Below are positions 7,887 through 16,563 of a stretch of DNA of 64,000 bases, piece after piece. The position numbers were made by a program, and so were the translations under genes. The stretch comes from Serratia quinivorans (GTDB taxonomy: Bacteria > Pseudomonadota > Gammaproteobacteria > Enterobacterales > Enterobacteriaceae): assembly GCA_900457075.1 (NCBI GenBank), contig UGYN01000002.1:2170001-2234000 (forward strand), in the 5' to 3' direction. Below the pieces are notes generated by a model. That model had not been told where the DNA came from and ran no database searches. It saw only the letters and a list, made by a program, of their open reading frames with translations. The stretch's first letter is position 1. Each line of letters begins with the position of its first letter.

Positions 7887-8639
7887 ATGACCAGAGAAAT
7901 TATCATAGTGACCGGCGCCTATGGCACCGATACCGTCCAGCAGCTCGGTGGCCAGGCCGCTTTACTGCCGATTATCGCCGGTGCAGGTGCCGACGGCGTA
8001 GAAATTCGCCGCGAACTGTTTTCTGCTCAGGATCTACAGGCCCTGCCGGCTCTGGCTCAGGCCATCGAACAGCAGCAACTGTTTGCCGTTTATTCCGCAC
8101 CTGAAGCCCTGTTTACCCCGCAGCATACGCTGAACCCAAATCTACCTGCACTGCTGGCGGAAGCCCAGACGCTGAACGCACGCCAGTTAAAATTATCCCT
8201 GGGCCATTACCAGCCAGGCTTCGATTTTACCGAACTGAAAGTGGCACTGGAGCAGCATCCGGTCAGCCTGGTGGTGGAAAATGACCAGACCCCGGACTGC
8301 GGCATTCTGTCACTGCTGAACGCCTTTTTCCACGCGGCGGAAGATAACCGTCTGCCGGTCAGCATGACTTTCGATATGGCCAACTGGCATTGGGTGGGCC
8401 AAGACGCCTTCGCCGCCGCCGAGCGCCTGGCCCGCCACGTCAGCTACGTTCACGTTAAAGCCGCCACTCATAGCCTGAAAGGCTGGCGTGCCGTGGCGCT
8501 GGACGACAGTGACGGTAAATGGCGTGAGTTGCTGACCCGTCTGCCGCAGGATGTTCCACGTGGCATTGAATTCCCATTGCAGGGTGACAGTCTGGAAGAC
8601 GTAACCCGCTACTACGTTAACCTGTTACGCGCGGAGTAA
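7887..8639 (+). CDS. kguE: Sugar phosphate isomerase/epimerase-like protein KguE
   Basis: This is a 250-residue TIM-barrel protein of the AP-endonuclease-2/xylose-isomerase-like superfamily. Candidate metal ligands occur in the order expected for the fold: Glu in VVENDQ, Asp in TFDMANWHW, His in YVHVKA and Glu in GIEFPL. It is the first gene after the PtxS operator and is followed 6 bases later by kguK, as in the Pseudomonas kgu operon. Its exact reaction in 2-ketogluconate use is not settled even in Pseudomonas. The start at 7887 has AGGAG five bases upstream; the longer frame from a GTG at 7842 would begin next to the operator. Confidence 0.87.
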   Translation: MTREIIIVTGAYGTDTVQQLGGQAALLPIIAGAGADGVEIRRELFSAQDLQALPALAQAIEQQQLFAVYSAPEALFTPQHTLNPNLPALLAEAQTLNARQLKLSLGHYQPGFDFTELKVALEQHPVSLVVENDQTPDCGILSLLNAFFHAAEDNRLPVSMTFDMANWHWVGQDAFAAAERLARHVSYVHVKAATHSLKGWRAVALDDSDGKWRELLTRLPQDVPRGIEFPLQGDSLEDVTRYYVNLLRAE

Positions 8640-8645
8640 AACATC

Positions 8646-9605
8646 ATGACAACGCTGACAGCCGCGCATAGCGCACCATTGGACGTCGTCACCCTGGGTG
8701 AAGCCATGGCCATGTTCGTGGCAAGCCAAACCGGCGATATGGCGGAAGTGGAAACCTTCACCAAACGCATTGCCGGTGCCGAACTGAACGTGGCGATCGG
8801 TCTGGCACGTCTGGGCCTGAACGTCGGCTGGGTCAGCCGCGTCGGCAATGACAGTTTCGGCCGCTTCGCCCTGCAACAATTGAAAAAAGAAGGCATTAAC
8901 GCCCAGCAGGTAACGGTAGACGGCAATTATCCGACCGGTTTTCAGATCAAATCTAAAACCACGGATGGTACCGATCCCAAGGTGGAGTATTTCCGCAAAG
9001 GTTCGGCGGCCAGTCATCTTTCAGTGGACGATTTCAACCGCGAATACTTCGGTTCCGCTCGCCATCTGCACCTGAGCGGCGTAGCGGCGGCCCTGTCCGG
9101 TCAGTCGCTGGCGCTGTGTCACCATGCCGCACGTGAGATGCGTGCGATGGGTAAAACCATTTCGTTCGACCCTAATTTGCGTCCGGTGCTGTGGTCCAGC
9201 CAACAGGTGATGATCGAACAGCTCAATAAGCTGGCATTTGCCGCCGACTGGGTGCTGCCGGGGCTGAAAGAAGGGCAAATCCTCACCGGCCAATCAACGC
9301 CGGAAGGCATTGCCGATTTTTACCTGGAGCGCGGCGTACAGGCGGTGATTATCAAAACCGGCCCGGACGGCGCCTGGTTTAAAACCGCCGCCGGCGACCA
9401 GGCGGCCGTAGCCGCCATTAAAGTCGACAACGTAGTGGACACCGTGGGGGCAGGCGACGGTTTTGCCGTCGGCACCCTTAGCGCCCTGCTGGAAGGCAAA
9501 ACGCTGAAACAGGCGGTTCAACGCGGTAACAAAATCGGCTCGCTGGCGATCCAGGCCATCGGCGACAGCGAAGGCTTGCCGACCCGCGCAGCACTGGCTG
9601 AATAA
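8646..9605 (+). CDS. kguK: 2-ketogluconate kinase KguK (PfkB family)
   Basis: This is a 319-residue ribokinase-family sugar kinase that by context phosphorylates 2-ketogluconate to 2-keto-6-phosphogluconate. The N-terminal PfkB signature is seen around residues 40-60 (GAELNVAIGLARLG), and the C-terminal signature with the catalytic Asp is DTVGAGDGFAVG. Sequence also resembles 2-keto-3-deoxygluconate kinases (KdgK), and annotation pipelines may call it that. The neighbours kguE and kguT favour KguK. It sits 6 bases after kguE in the same operon. Confidence 0.88.
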   Translation: MTTLTAAHSAPLDVVTLGEAMAMFVASQTGDMAEVETFTKRIAGAELNVAIGLARLGLNVGWVSRVGNDSFGRFALQQLKKEGINAQQVTVDGNYPTGFQIKSKTTDGTDPKVEYFRKGSAASHLSVDDFNREYFGSARHLHLSGVAAALSGQSLALCHHAAREMRAMGKTISFDPNLRPVLWSSQQVMIEQLNKLAFAADWVLPGLKEGQILTGQSTPEGIADFYLERGVQAVIIKTGPDGAWFKTAAGDQAAVAAIKVDNVVDTVGAGDGFAVGTLSALLEGKTLKQAVQRGNKIGSLAIQAIGDSEGLPTRAALAE

Positions 9606-9702
9606 ATATAACAAACATAATCGGTTAACCGACTTCTCCACATGACGTGTACCTCTGGCCCTACAACCAGGACGCGTTGAGAGAACACTGAGGAATCTGA
9701 AC

Positions 9703-10971
9703 ATGAACAAAGCGACTATCGCGGCTAAACGCTGGTGGTACATCATGCCCATCGTGTTTATCACCTACAGCCTGGCCTATCTCGACCGCGCCAACTTCAG
9801 CTTTGCTTCGGCCGCCGGCATTAATGACGATCTGGGCATCACCAAGGGCATGTCCTCACTGCTGGGCGCGCTGTTTTTCCTCGGCTATTTCTTTTTCCAG
9901 ATCCCCGGCGCTATCTATGCCGAACGCCGCAGCGTTAAAAAACTGATTTTCTGGTGCCTGATCCTGTGGGGGGCCTGCGCCTCACTGACCGGCATGGTCA
10001 GTAATATCCCCATGCTGGCCGCTATCCGCTTTATCCTCGGCGTGGTGGAAGCCGCGGTCATGCCGGCGATGCTGATTTACATCAGCAACTGGTTCACCAA
10101 ATCAGAACGCTCACGCGCCAACACCTTCCTGATCCTCGGCAACCCGGTCACGGTGCTGTGGATGTCGGTGGTTTCCGGCTACCTGATCCACGCCTACGGC
10201 TGGCGTGAAATGTTCATCTTTGAAGGCATTCCGGCGGTGATCTGGGCCTTCTGCTGGTGGGTGCTGGCCAAAGATAAACCCGCCCAGGCCAAATGGCTGA
10301 GCGACGGCGAAAAACTGGCGTTGCAGCAGCAGCTGGAAGAAGAACAGAAAGGCATTAAAGCGGTGCGTAACTACGGTGAAGCCTTCCGTTCACGCAACGT
10401 TATTTTGCTGTGCGCACAGTACTTTGCCTGGAGTATCGGCGTGTATGGCTTCGTGCTGTGGTTGCCTTCCATCCTGCGCAGCGGCATGCAGATGGGTATG
10501 GTGGAAGCTGGCTGGCTGTCGGCGGTGCCTTATCTGGCGGCGACTATCGCCATGATCCTGGTGTCCTGGGCCTCCGACAAAATGCAAAACCGTAAGCTGT
10601 TCGTCTGGCCGCTGTTGCTGATTGGCGCGCTGGCTTTCTTCGGCTCTTACGCCGTCGGCGCCAACCATTTCTGGGTCTCTTACACCCTGTTGGTGATTGC
10701 CGGTGCCGCCATGTATGCCCCTTATGGGCCTTTCTTCGCCATCATTCCTGAAATGCTGCCGAAAAACGTTGCCGGTGGCGCCATGGCACTGATCAACAGC
10801 ATGGGTGCGCTGGGTTCCTTCTTCGGCTCGTGGTTTGTCGGTTACCTGAACGGCGCTACCGGTAGCCCGGCGGCTTCTTATATGTTTATGGCCATTGCCC
10901 TGCTGGCGGCGGTGGTGCTGACGCTGGTCGTCAAACCCGCTCGCAACGAGGCCCAGCCACAACTGGCCTGA
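9703..10971 (+). CDS. kguT: 2-ketogluconate MFS transporter KguT
   Basis: This is a 422-residue inner-membrane permease of the anion:cation symporter branch of the major facilitator superfamily, with about 12 hydrophobic segments. The N-terminal part ([10 protein letters not shown]) and the central hydrophilic loop (about 190-225) are typical of sugar-acid transporters. It lies 97 bases after kguK with a good Shine-Dalgarno (TGAGGAATC) and completes the kgu set. A strong terminator follows. The substrate is inferred from the operon; gluconate or other ketoaldonates cannot be excluded. Confidence 0.87.
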   Translation: MNKATIAAKRWWYIMPIVFITYSLAYLDRANFSFASAAGINDDLGITKGMSSLLGALFFLGYFFFQIPGAIYAERRSVKKLIFWCLILWGACASLTGMVSNIPMLAAIRFILGVVEAAVMPAMLIYISNWFTKSERSRANTFLILGNPVTVLWMSVVSGYLIHAYGWREMFIFEGIPAVIWAFCWWVLAKDKPAQAKWLSDGEKLALQQQLEEEQKGIKAVRNYGEAFRSRNVILLCAQYFAWSIGVYGFVLWLPSILRSGMQMGMVEAGWLSAVPYLAATIAMILVSWASDKMQNRKLFVWPLLLIGALAFFGSYAVGANHFWVSYTLLVIAGAAMYAPYGPFFAIIPEMLPKNVAGGAMALINSMGALGSFFGSWFVGYLNGATGSPAASYMFMAIALLAAVVLTLVVKPARNEAQPQLA

Positions 10972-10986
10972 TCTACCTGAATGACC

Positions 10987-11019
10987 GGGGTGACGGGCGC
11001 TACGCCCTTCACCCTTTTT
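10987..11019 (+). terminator. Rho-independent terminator after kguT
   Basis: GGGTG-AC-GGGCG / CGCCC-TT-CACCC forms a stem around a CTA loop and is followed by five T. It separates the kgu genes from ghrB. Confidence 0.8.
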
Positions 11020-11075
11020 GCTTTATGTTATGTTGGATCCCCAACGTCCTAATCGTTAGCTTGCTGGAGTTCGTG

Positions 11076-12053
11076 ATGAAGCCTTCTATCGTTTTATACA
11101 AAAACATACCCGCCGACCTGCGTGAACGACTGGAACAGCACTTCACCGTGCACGCCTTCGACGGCCTGACCCCGGATAACCACGATGAGCTGCGCCAGGC
11201 GTTGCAACAGGCGGAAGGGATCATCGGTTCCGGCGGTAAAATTGATGAGGCTTTCCTGCAGCAGACGCCAAAACTGCGTGCGGCCTCAACCATTTCCGTC
11301 GGTTACGACAATTTCGACGTCGACGCGCTTAATGCCCATAACGTGCTGCTGATGCATACCCCTACCGTGCTGACCGAAACCGTCGCCGATACCATCATGA
11401 GTCTGGTGCTGGCGACAGCACGCCGGGTGGTGGAAGTGGCCGAACGGGTAAAGGCCGGCGAATGGCAGGGCAGCATTGGGGCCGACTGGTTCGGCGTCGA
11501 TGTACATCATAAAACCATCGGTATTCTCGGGATGGGCCGAATTGGCCTGGCGCTGGCGCAACGTGCGCACTTCGGCTTCGGCATGCCGGTGTTGTATAAC
11601 GCCCGCCGCACGCACGAAGAAGCCGAGCAACGTTTTAACGCCCGCCGCTGTGACCTGGATACGCTATTGGCTGAATCCGATTTCATCTGCATTACGCTGC
11701 CGCTGACGGATGAAACCTTCCATATGATCAGCCGTGACCAACTGGCGAAAATGAAAAAGAGCGGCATCCTGATCAACGCCGGTCGTGGCCCGGTGGTGGA
11801 CGAAGCTGCGCTGATAGAAGCGCTGCAGAACGGGACCATCCATGCCGCCGGGCTGGACGTGTTCGAAAAAGAGCCGCTGCCGGTGTCTTCTCCGCTGCTG
11901 ACGCTGCCAAACGTAGTGGCACTGCCGCATATCGGTTCTGCGACCCATGAGACCCGCTATGGCATGGCCGAATGTGCCGTCGACAACCTGATTGCAGCCC
12001 TGACCGGCAAGGTCAAAGAAAACTGTGTTAATCCGCAACTGCTGAAAAAGTAA
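11076..12053 (+). CDS. ghrB: Glyoxylate/hydroxypyruvate/2-ketogluconate reductase GhrB (KguD role)
   Basis: This 325-residue NAD(P)H-dependent D-2-hydroxyacid dehydrogenase reduces 2-keto acids. E. coli GhrB accepts glyoxylate, hydroxypyruvate and 2-keto-D-gluconate, and the Pseudomonas kgu operon has the equivalent KguD, which acts on 2-keto-6-phosphogluconate. Visible features are the Rossmann motif GMGRIG, the catalytic Arg in [11 protein letters not shown], the Glu in FEKEPL and the His in [10 protein letters not shown]. Similarity to E. coli GhrB runs end to end. In E. coli ghrB follows yiaD directly. Here it follows the inserted kgu genes but is separated by a terminator, so it may keep its own promoter. 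The ATG at 11076 has TGGAG upstream. Confidence 0.93.
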   Translation: MKPSIVLYKNIPADLRERLEQHFTVHAFDGLTPDNHDELRQALQQAEGIIGSGGKIDEAFLQQTPKLRAASTISVGYDNFDVDALNAHNVLLMHTPTVLTETVADTIMSLVLATARRVVEVAERVKAGEWQGSIGADWFGVDVHHKTIGILGMGRIGLALAQRAHFGFGMPVLYNARRTHEEAEQRFNARRCDLDTLLAESDFICITLPLTDETFHMISRDQLAKMKKSGILINAGRGPVVDEAALIEALQNGTIHAAGLDVFEKEPLPVSSPLLTLPNVVALPHIGSATHETRYGMAECAVDNLIAALTGKVKENCVNPQLLKK

Positions 12054-12058
12054 CTTTC

Positions 12059-12091
12059 ATGGATGCCAGTGAAATAAAAACTGGCATCCAT
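12059..12091. terminator. Hairpin between convergent ghrB and toxin gene
   Basis: ATGGATGCCAGT and ACTGGCATCCAT form a perfect 12-bp stem with a 9-base loop immediately after the ghrB stop. T-tracts are weak on both sides, but position suggests a bidirectional terminator. Confidence 0.55.
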
Positions 12092-12097
12092 TCAAAA

Positions 12098-12385
12098 TTA
12101 CCAAGATTTTTTCGGCGGATGTCGCCGCATATGGAATACCCGAAGGATATGTATTTCATTATTTTTGATTCTGTAGGGGATCAGATAAGGAAAGGTTTTC
12201 ATCACGATTTCCCGGGTTCCCATCACCCTGCCTGCCCTGCCCAAAGCCGGATTTGTCGCCAGCAAGTTTACTAATCGAAAAACCTCCCTGGCGAATTGGG
12301 TCGCAACCTGAGGACTCTCTTGATAAAACCAATCGTACGCATCATCAAAATTGCTTGCGGCTTTCCTTAGCCATTTAATTTTCAT
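12098..12385 (-). CDS. RelE/ParE-family toxin
   Basis: This is a 95-residue protein of the RelE/ParE superfamily. It shows the usual small alpha/beta toxin pattern: an N-terminal strand KIKWLRKAASNFDDAYDWF, a helical hairpin in the middle, and a C-terminal part with R, Y and H residues (PYRIKNNEIHILRVFHMRR). The arrangement resembles ParE (gyrase poison) as much as RelE (mRNA interferase), so the target is undecided. It overlaps the upstream antitoxin gene by 11 bases, typical of translational coupling. The ATG at 12385 is preferred over a TTG at 12394. Confidence 0.85.
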   Translation of the reverse strand: MKIKWLRKAASNFDDAYDWFYQESPQVATQFAREVFRLVNLLATNPALGRAGRVMGTREIVMKTFPYLIPYRIKNNEIHILRVFHMRRHPPKKSW

Positions 12386-12623
12386 CGTTAACAATCACCC
12401 CCATCTTCTTGAAGCGGGCTTCCATTTCATCGTCAGAAACAAAATCCCCCTGATCCGCCTCAATGATTGCCTGCTGAGTTTCAGCAATTTGCCAGGCTTC
12501 GCGGTTAATAAAATCTCGGATGGCCTGCCCGGCCAAAAACGATTTAGTTCTGCCGGTCGCTTTGGCCAAAGCTTCGAGCTGCTCACTAAGATCTTCCGAT
12601 AGTCGAACGGACATCACGCTCAT
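12375..12623 (-). CDS. Ribbon-helix-helix antitoxin (CopG/RelB/ParD-like)
   Basis: This is an 82-residue antitoxin. The N-terminal half (MSVMSVRLSEDLSEQL... GRTKSFLAGQAIRDFI) is a ribbon-helix-helix DNA-binding domain. The acidic C-terminal half (ADQGDFVSDDEMEARF) is the toxin-neutralising tail. It precedes and overlaps the toxin gene, so antitoxin is made first. AGGTG lies just before the start at 12623. An 18-bp perfect palindrome 15 bases upstream (12638-12655) is the likely operator for autorepression by the antitoxin or the complex. Confidence 0.87.
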   Translation of the reverse strand: MSVMSVRLSEDLSEQLEALAKATGRTKSFLAGQAIRDFINREAWQIAETQQAIIEADQGDFVSDDEMEARFKKMGVIVNDEN

Positions 12624-12637
12624 AGGTCACCTCACAC

Positions 12638-12655
12638 TACAATGTATACATTGTA
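12638..12655. promoter_or_regulatory. Operator palindrome of the RelE/ParE toxin-antitoxin operon
   Basis: TACAATGTATACATTGTA is a perfect 18-bp palindrome 15 bases upstream of the antitoxin start, in the expected promoter position. Ribbon-helix-helix antitoxins bind such sites. Confidence 0.8.
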
Positions 12656-12705
12656 ATATAGATTAAAAAACCACCGGGTGACAGCCTGGTTTCTCCCCCC
12701 GCCAT

Positions 12706-12737
12706 CTCCTCCCGGAAAATTATCTGTTGGGATGAGG
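12706..12737. promoter_or_regulatory. malS: MalT-box-like pair upstream of malS
   Basis: GGGATGAGG (12729-12737) matches the MalT box core GGGGA(T/G)GAGG. An inverted similar element (CTCCTCCC, 12706-12713) lies 15 bases away. malS belongs to the maltose regulon in E. coli, so MalT activation is likely. The call is by eye. Confidence 0.45.
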
Positions 12738-12811
12738 CTATTTTTTTATCGTTGGTCACACTGGGCATTACCCTACAAGAAAAACGCTTCCTGCCACGCG
12801 TAAGGAGAGCC

Positions 12812-14878
12812 ATGAAACGCCTGACCCTTCCCCTGTTGATGCTGCTGTCACCGGCGGCAATGGCGAGCTGGACGCTGCAAAGCTTCCCGACCTTTGACGA
12901 GTCCGCCAGCGGCTTGTTCACCAGCCACGCCACGTTGGCCAAGGGCGAACTGCCGCTGAAGATTTACCAGAACCAACAGTGCTGGCAGCCGACCACGGCG
13001 GCCAAACTGAATCAAGCCCTGTCACTGCAACCTTGCGGCGATAACCCACCGGTTAACTGGCGGTTGTTCCGCGCAGGCGAATATCAGGTGCGCATCGACA
13101 CCCGCAGCGGTACACCAACGTTGCAGCTCAGCCTGAAAACCGCACCGGAAATCGCCGCCGCTTCGGTAGCACGCATCTGCCCACGCTGGAACGGCTTGCC
13201 GGTCACTCTTGACGTGGCGGCGACCTTTGCCGAAGGTGAAACGGTACGTGATTTCTATTCTGGCCAAACGGCCAGGGTCAGCCAGGGCAAAGTCACCCTG
13301 CAACCGGCCGCAGGCAGCGGGGGGTTACTGTTGCTGGAGTCGGCAAGCAGCGAGAAAGCCGCGCCGTTCAACTGGCACAACGCCACGGTCTACTTCGCCC
13401 TCACCGATCGCTTTGAAAACGGCAACCCGGCCAACGACCACAGCTACGGCCGCCGCAGCGACGGCATGCAGGAAATAGGCACCTTCCACGGCGGTGATTT
13501 GGCCGGCCTGACGCAAAAGCTCGATTATCTGCAACAGCTCGGCGTCAATGCGCTGTGGATCAGTTCGCCGCTGGAGCAAATCCACGGCTGGGTTGGCGGC
13601 GGCACCAAGGGCGACTTCCCGCATTATGCCTATCACGGATACTACGCGCTGGACTGGACCCGGCTCGATGCCAACATGGGCAGCGAGCAAGATCTGCGCA
13701 CGCTGGTCGAGCAAGCGCACCAGCGTGGTATCCGCATCCTGTTCGACGTGGTGGTGAATCACGTCGGTTACGCCACGCTGGCGGATATGCAGACCTTCCA
13801 GTTCGGCTCGCTGTATCTGAAAGGTGCAGAGATCGAAAAAACACTGGGTAAAAACTGGGGCGACTGGCGGCCAGGCACAGGACAAAACTGGCACAGCTTC
13901 AACGATTACATCAACTTCAGCGATAAGGCCGACTGGGACGCCTGGTGGGGTAAAAGCTGGATCCGCACCGATATCGGCGACTACGATCCACCGGGCTATG
14001 ACGACCTCACCATGTCGCTGGCCTTCCTCCCGGACATCAAAACTGAAGCGCCCGGCGCCAGCGGTCTGCCGCTGTTTTATCGCCATAAACCCGACAGCGC
14101 TGCGCACGAAATTCCCGGAGCGACTCCCCGCGACTACCTGACTACCTGGCTCAGCCAATGGGTACGCGATTACGGCATTGACGGCTTCCGCGTCGACACT
14201 GCCAAACACGTGGAGAAACCGACGCTGGCGCTGCTGAAACAGCGTGCCACGGCGGCGTTGGCCGAGTGGAAAGCCGCCCATCCGCAACAGGCACTGGATA
14301 ACGCCCCGTTCTGGATGACTGGTGAAGCCTGGGGCCATGGCGTGATGAAAAGTGACTATTACCAGAACGGCTTCGACGCGATGATCAATTTTGATTTCCA
14401 GGATCAGGCGTCGCAGGCGCTGAGCTGCTTCTCCAGCATCGACGCCACCTATCAACAGATGGCTGACAAGCTGCAGGATTTCAACGTGTTGAGCTACATC
14501 TCTTCGCACGATACCCGGCTGTTCTTTGCCAGTGATGCCAAAGGGTCGTTGGCGCTGCAGCAGCGTGCCGCCGACCTGCTGCTGCTGGCCCCCGGCGCGG
14601 TACAAATTTACTACGGTGATGAAAGCGGCCGTCAGCTTGGCCCGAGCGGTTCAGACCCGTTGCAGGGCACCCGTTCCGATATGAACTGGAGTGAGCTACA
14701 GGGCGGCAAAGCCCCACTGCTGGCGCACTGGCAGCGGCTGGGCCAATTCCGCGCTCGTCACCCGGCAATCGGTTCGGGTAAACAGCAGTCGCAACAAACG
14801 GCGCAATACTACGCCTTCAGCCGTCGGCTCGGCGACGATAAGGTGATGGTGGTATGGGTCGGCGATCGGTCACAATAA
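12812..14878 (+). CDS. malS: Periplasmic alpha-amylase MalS
   Basis: This 688-residue glycoside hydrolase family 13 enzyme cleaves linear maltodextrins in the periplasm. A signal peptide (about 1-19, ending AMA) is followed by an N-terminal accessory region and then the catalytic barrel. The GH13 regions are visible in order: DVVVNH (region I), GFRVDTAKH (II, nucleophile Asp), MTGEAWG (III, acid Glu) and SSHD (IV). Length is close to E. coli MalS (676). The start at 12812 has AAGGAGA and begins directly with the signal peptide. It is followed by avtA, as in E. coli, and preceded by MalT-like boxes. The several cysteines fit an oxidised periplasmic enzyme. Confidence 0.95.
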   Translation: MKRLTLPLLMLLSPAAMASWTLQSFPTFDESASGLFTSHATLAKGELPLKIYQNQQCWQPTTAAKLNQALSLQPCGDNPPVNWRLFRAGEYQVRIDTRSGTPTLQLSLKTAPEIAAASVARICPRWNGLPVTLDVAATFAEGETVRDFYSGQTARVSQGKVTLQPAAGSGGLLLLESASSEKAAPFNWHNATVYFALTDRFENGNPANDHSYGRRSDGMQEIGTFHGGDLAGLTQKLDYLQQLGVNALWISSPLEQIHGWVGGGTKGDFPHYAYHGYYALDWTRLDANMGSEQDLRTLVEQAHQRGIRILFDVVVNHVGYATLADMQTFQFGSLYLKGAEIEKTLGKNWGDWRPGTGQNWHSFNDYINFSDKADWDAWWGKSWIRTDIGDYDPPGYDDLTMSLAFLPDIKTEAPGASGLPLFYRHKPDSAAHEIPGATPRDYLTTWLSQWVRDYGIDGFRVDTAKHVEKPTLALLKQRATAALAEWKAAHPQQALDNAPFWMTGEAWGHGVMKSDYYQNGFDAMINFDFQDQASQALSCFSSIDATYQQMADKLQDFNVLSYISSHDTRLFFASDAKGSLALQQRAADLLLLAPGAVQIYYGDESGRQLGPSGSDPLQGTRSDMNWSELQGGKAPLLAHWQRLGQFRARHPAIGSGKQQSQQTAQYYAFSRRLGDDKVMVVWVGDRSQ

Positions 14879-15012
14879 TTCAGCGCGATATGCTGGTAAA
14901 TGGCCATCGGGCGAAGTTTACTCCCGGTGGCTGTTTTATGAACCGCATTGCGTCGGAAATTGACAGGCGGTATGGTGGGGAATTACCTGCTAAAAATAAT
15001 ACAGCTGCACCT

Positions 15013-16260
15013 ATGACTTTTTCACTTTTCGGCGACAAATTTACCCGTTACGCGGGCATTACCCGTTTAATGGATGACCTGAACGAAGGCCTGCGCACCC
15101 CCGGTGCCATCATGCTCGGCGGCGGTAATCCGGCGCAAATTCCAGAGATGGAAAGCTACTTCAAACAGCTGTGTCAGGACATGCTCGACCAGGGCAAACT
15201 GACCGAAGCGCTGTGTAACTATGACGGCCCGCAGGGCAAAGACGCCCTGCTGAAAGCACTGGCCAAATTGCTGCGCGACGAGCTGGGCTGGCAGATCTCT
15301 CCACAGAATATTGCACTGACAAATGGCAGTCAGAGCGCGTTTTTCTACTTGTTTAACCTGTTTGCCGGCCGCTATGCCGACGGCAGCCGCCGCCGCGTAC
15401 TGTTCCCGCTGGCGCCGGAATATATCGGCTATGCCGATGCCGGGTTGGACGAAGGGCTGTTTGTCTCGGCCAAACCCAACATCGAATTGCTGCCGGAAGG
15501 CCAGTTCAAGTATCACGTTGATTTCGAACACCTGAACATCGGCGATGATATCGGCATGATCTGCGTATCACGCCCGACCAATCCGACCGGCAACGTGATC
15601 ACCGACGAAGAGCTGATGAAGCTCGACCGGTTGGCGCAGCAGCGCAATATTCCGCTGGTGATCGATAACGCCTATGGCGTGCCCTTCCCCGGCATTATCT
15701 TCAGCGACGCAACGCCGCTGTGGAACCCGAACATTATTCTGTGCATGAGCCTGTCGAAACTCGGCCTGCCCGGTTCGCGCTGCGGCATTGTGATCGCCGA
15801 TGAAAAGACCATCAGCGCCCTGACCAACATGAACGGCATCATTAGCCTGTCACCGGGCAGCATGGGGCCGGCGATGGCAACGGAAATGATTGAACGCGGT
15901 GACCTGCTGCGCCTGTCCAACGAGGTGATCCGTCCGTTCTACAAACAGCGCGTCGAGCACACTATCGAGATCATTCGCCGCTACCTGTCACCAGAGCGCT
16001 GCCTGATCCATAAACCGGAAGGGGCAATTTTCCTCTGGCTGTGGTTCAAGGATCTGCCGATCACCACCGAGCTGCTGTACCAGCGCCTGAAAAAACGCGG
16101 CGTGCTGATGGTACCCGGCCACTATTTCTTCCCTGGGCTGGAGCATGAATGGCCGCATACCCATCAGTGCATGCGGATGAACTACGTACCGGATCCGGAG
16201 AAAATTGAGCGTGGCGTGGCGATCCTGGCGGAAGAGATCGAACGCGCGCACCAGGAATAA
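15013..16260 (+). CDS. avtA: Valine-pyruvate aminotransferase AvtA
   Basis: This 415-residue class I PLP-dependent aminotransferase (transaminase C) exchanges amino groups between valine and pyruvate in alanine and branched-chain amino acid synthesis. The PLP-binding lysine lies in the motif SLSKLGLPGSRCG. Other family motifs are RPTNPTGN and the C-terminal Arg that binds the carboxylate (CMRMNY). The ATG at 15013 gives the E. coli-like start (MTFSLFGDKFTRYAGIT), although its Shine-Dalgarno is weak; an in-frame ATG at 14938 would add 25 residues. It follows malS by 134 bases on the same strand, a pairing conserved with E. coli. Confidence 0.95.
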   Translation: MTFSLFGDKFTRYAGITRLMDDLNEGLRTPGAIMLGGGNPAQIPEMESYFKQLCQDMLDQGKLTEALCNYDGPQGKDALLKALAKLLRDELGWQISPQNIALTNGSQSAFFYLFNLFAGRYADGSRRRVLFPLAPEYIGYADAGLDEGLFVSAKPNIELLPEGQFKYHVDFEHLNIGDDIGMICVSRPTNPTGNVITDEELMKLDRLAQQRNIPLVIDNAYGVPFPGIIFSDATPLWNPNIILCMSLSKLGLPGSRCGIVIADEKTISALTNMNGIISLSPGSMGPAMATEMIERGDLLRLSNEVIRPFYKQRVEHTIEIIRRYLSPERCLIHKPEGAIFLWLWFKDLPITTELLYQRLKKRGVLMVPGHYFFPGLEHEWPHTHQCMRMNYVPDPEKIERGVAILAEEIERAHQE

Positions 16261-16297
16261 TGATCCTGCCTTGCTCGATTGATTGAAAATTAACCAG

Positions 16298-16324
16298 AAA
16301 AGATATATGATACGTATATCTTTT
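16298..16324. promoter_or_regulatory. Inverted repeat in the vapBC promoter region
   Basis: AAAAGATATA and TATATCTTTT are perfect 10-bp inverted arms around a 7-base centre, ending 17 bases before the antitoxin start. This fits a VapBC autoregulatory operator. The downstream T-run could also let it terminate avtA transcription. Confidence 0.6.
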
Positions 16325-16341
16325 TTCTCAGAAGGTTAATT

Positions 16342-16563
16342 ATGGCCCGCATAGTGATTGATTTACCTGAAGAAGACCTGCGGCAACTCGACAATCTGAA
16401 GAACATTCGTCATGTCCCTCGAGCTGAGATCATCCGGCAGGCAGTCTCTCGTTATCTGGTGGTAAACCGAGTGGATGACCCAAGTAATGCTTTCGGATTA
16501 TGGTCGGGTGTATTGGGTGACGGCGTCGATTATGAGAATCAGCTCCGCGAGGAGTGGGATTAA
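16342..16563 (+). CDS. vapB: Ribbon-helix-helix antitoxin of a VapBC-like module
   Basis: This 73-residue protein has an N-terminal ribbon-helix-helix domain (ARIVIDLPEEDLRQLDNL ... VPRAEIIRQAVSRYL). It also has a short acidic C-terminal tail (ENQLREEWD) of the kind that blocks PIN-domain toxins. The stop codon overlaps the toxin start (TAATG), giving tight coupling. GAAGG precedes the ATG. The inverted repeat upstream is the probable operator. The symbol vapB is used in the broad sense. Confidence 0.82.
   Translation: MARIVIDLPEEDLRQLDNLKNIRHVPRAEIIRQAVSRYLVVNRVDDPSNAFGLWSGVLGDGVDYENQLREEWD

Noticed and set aside
13325..14605. 426-codon open frame on the minus strand
   Set aside because: Antisense shadow of malS, caused by GC-rich codon bias.
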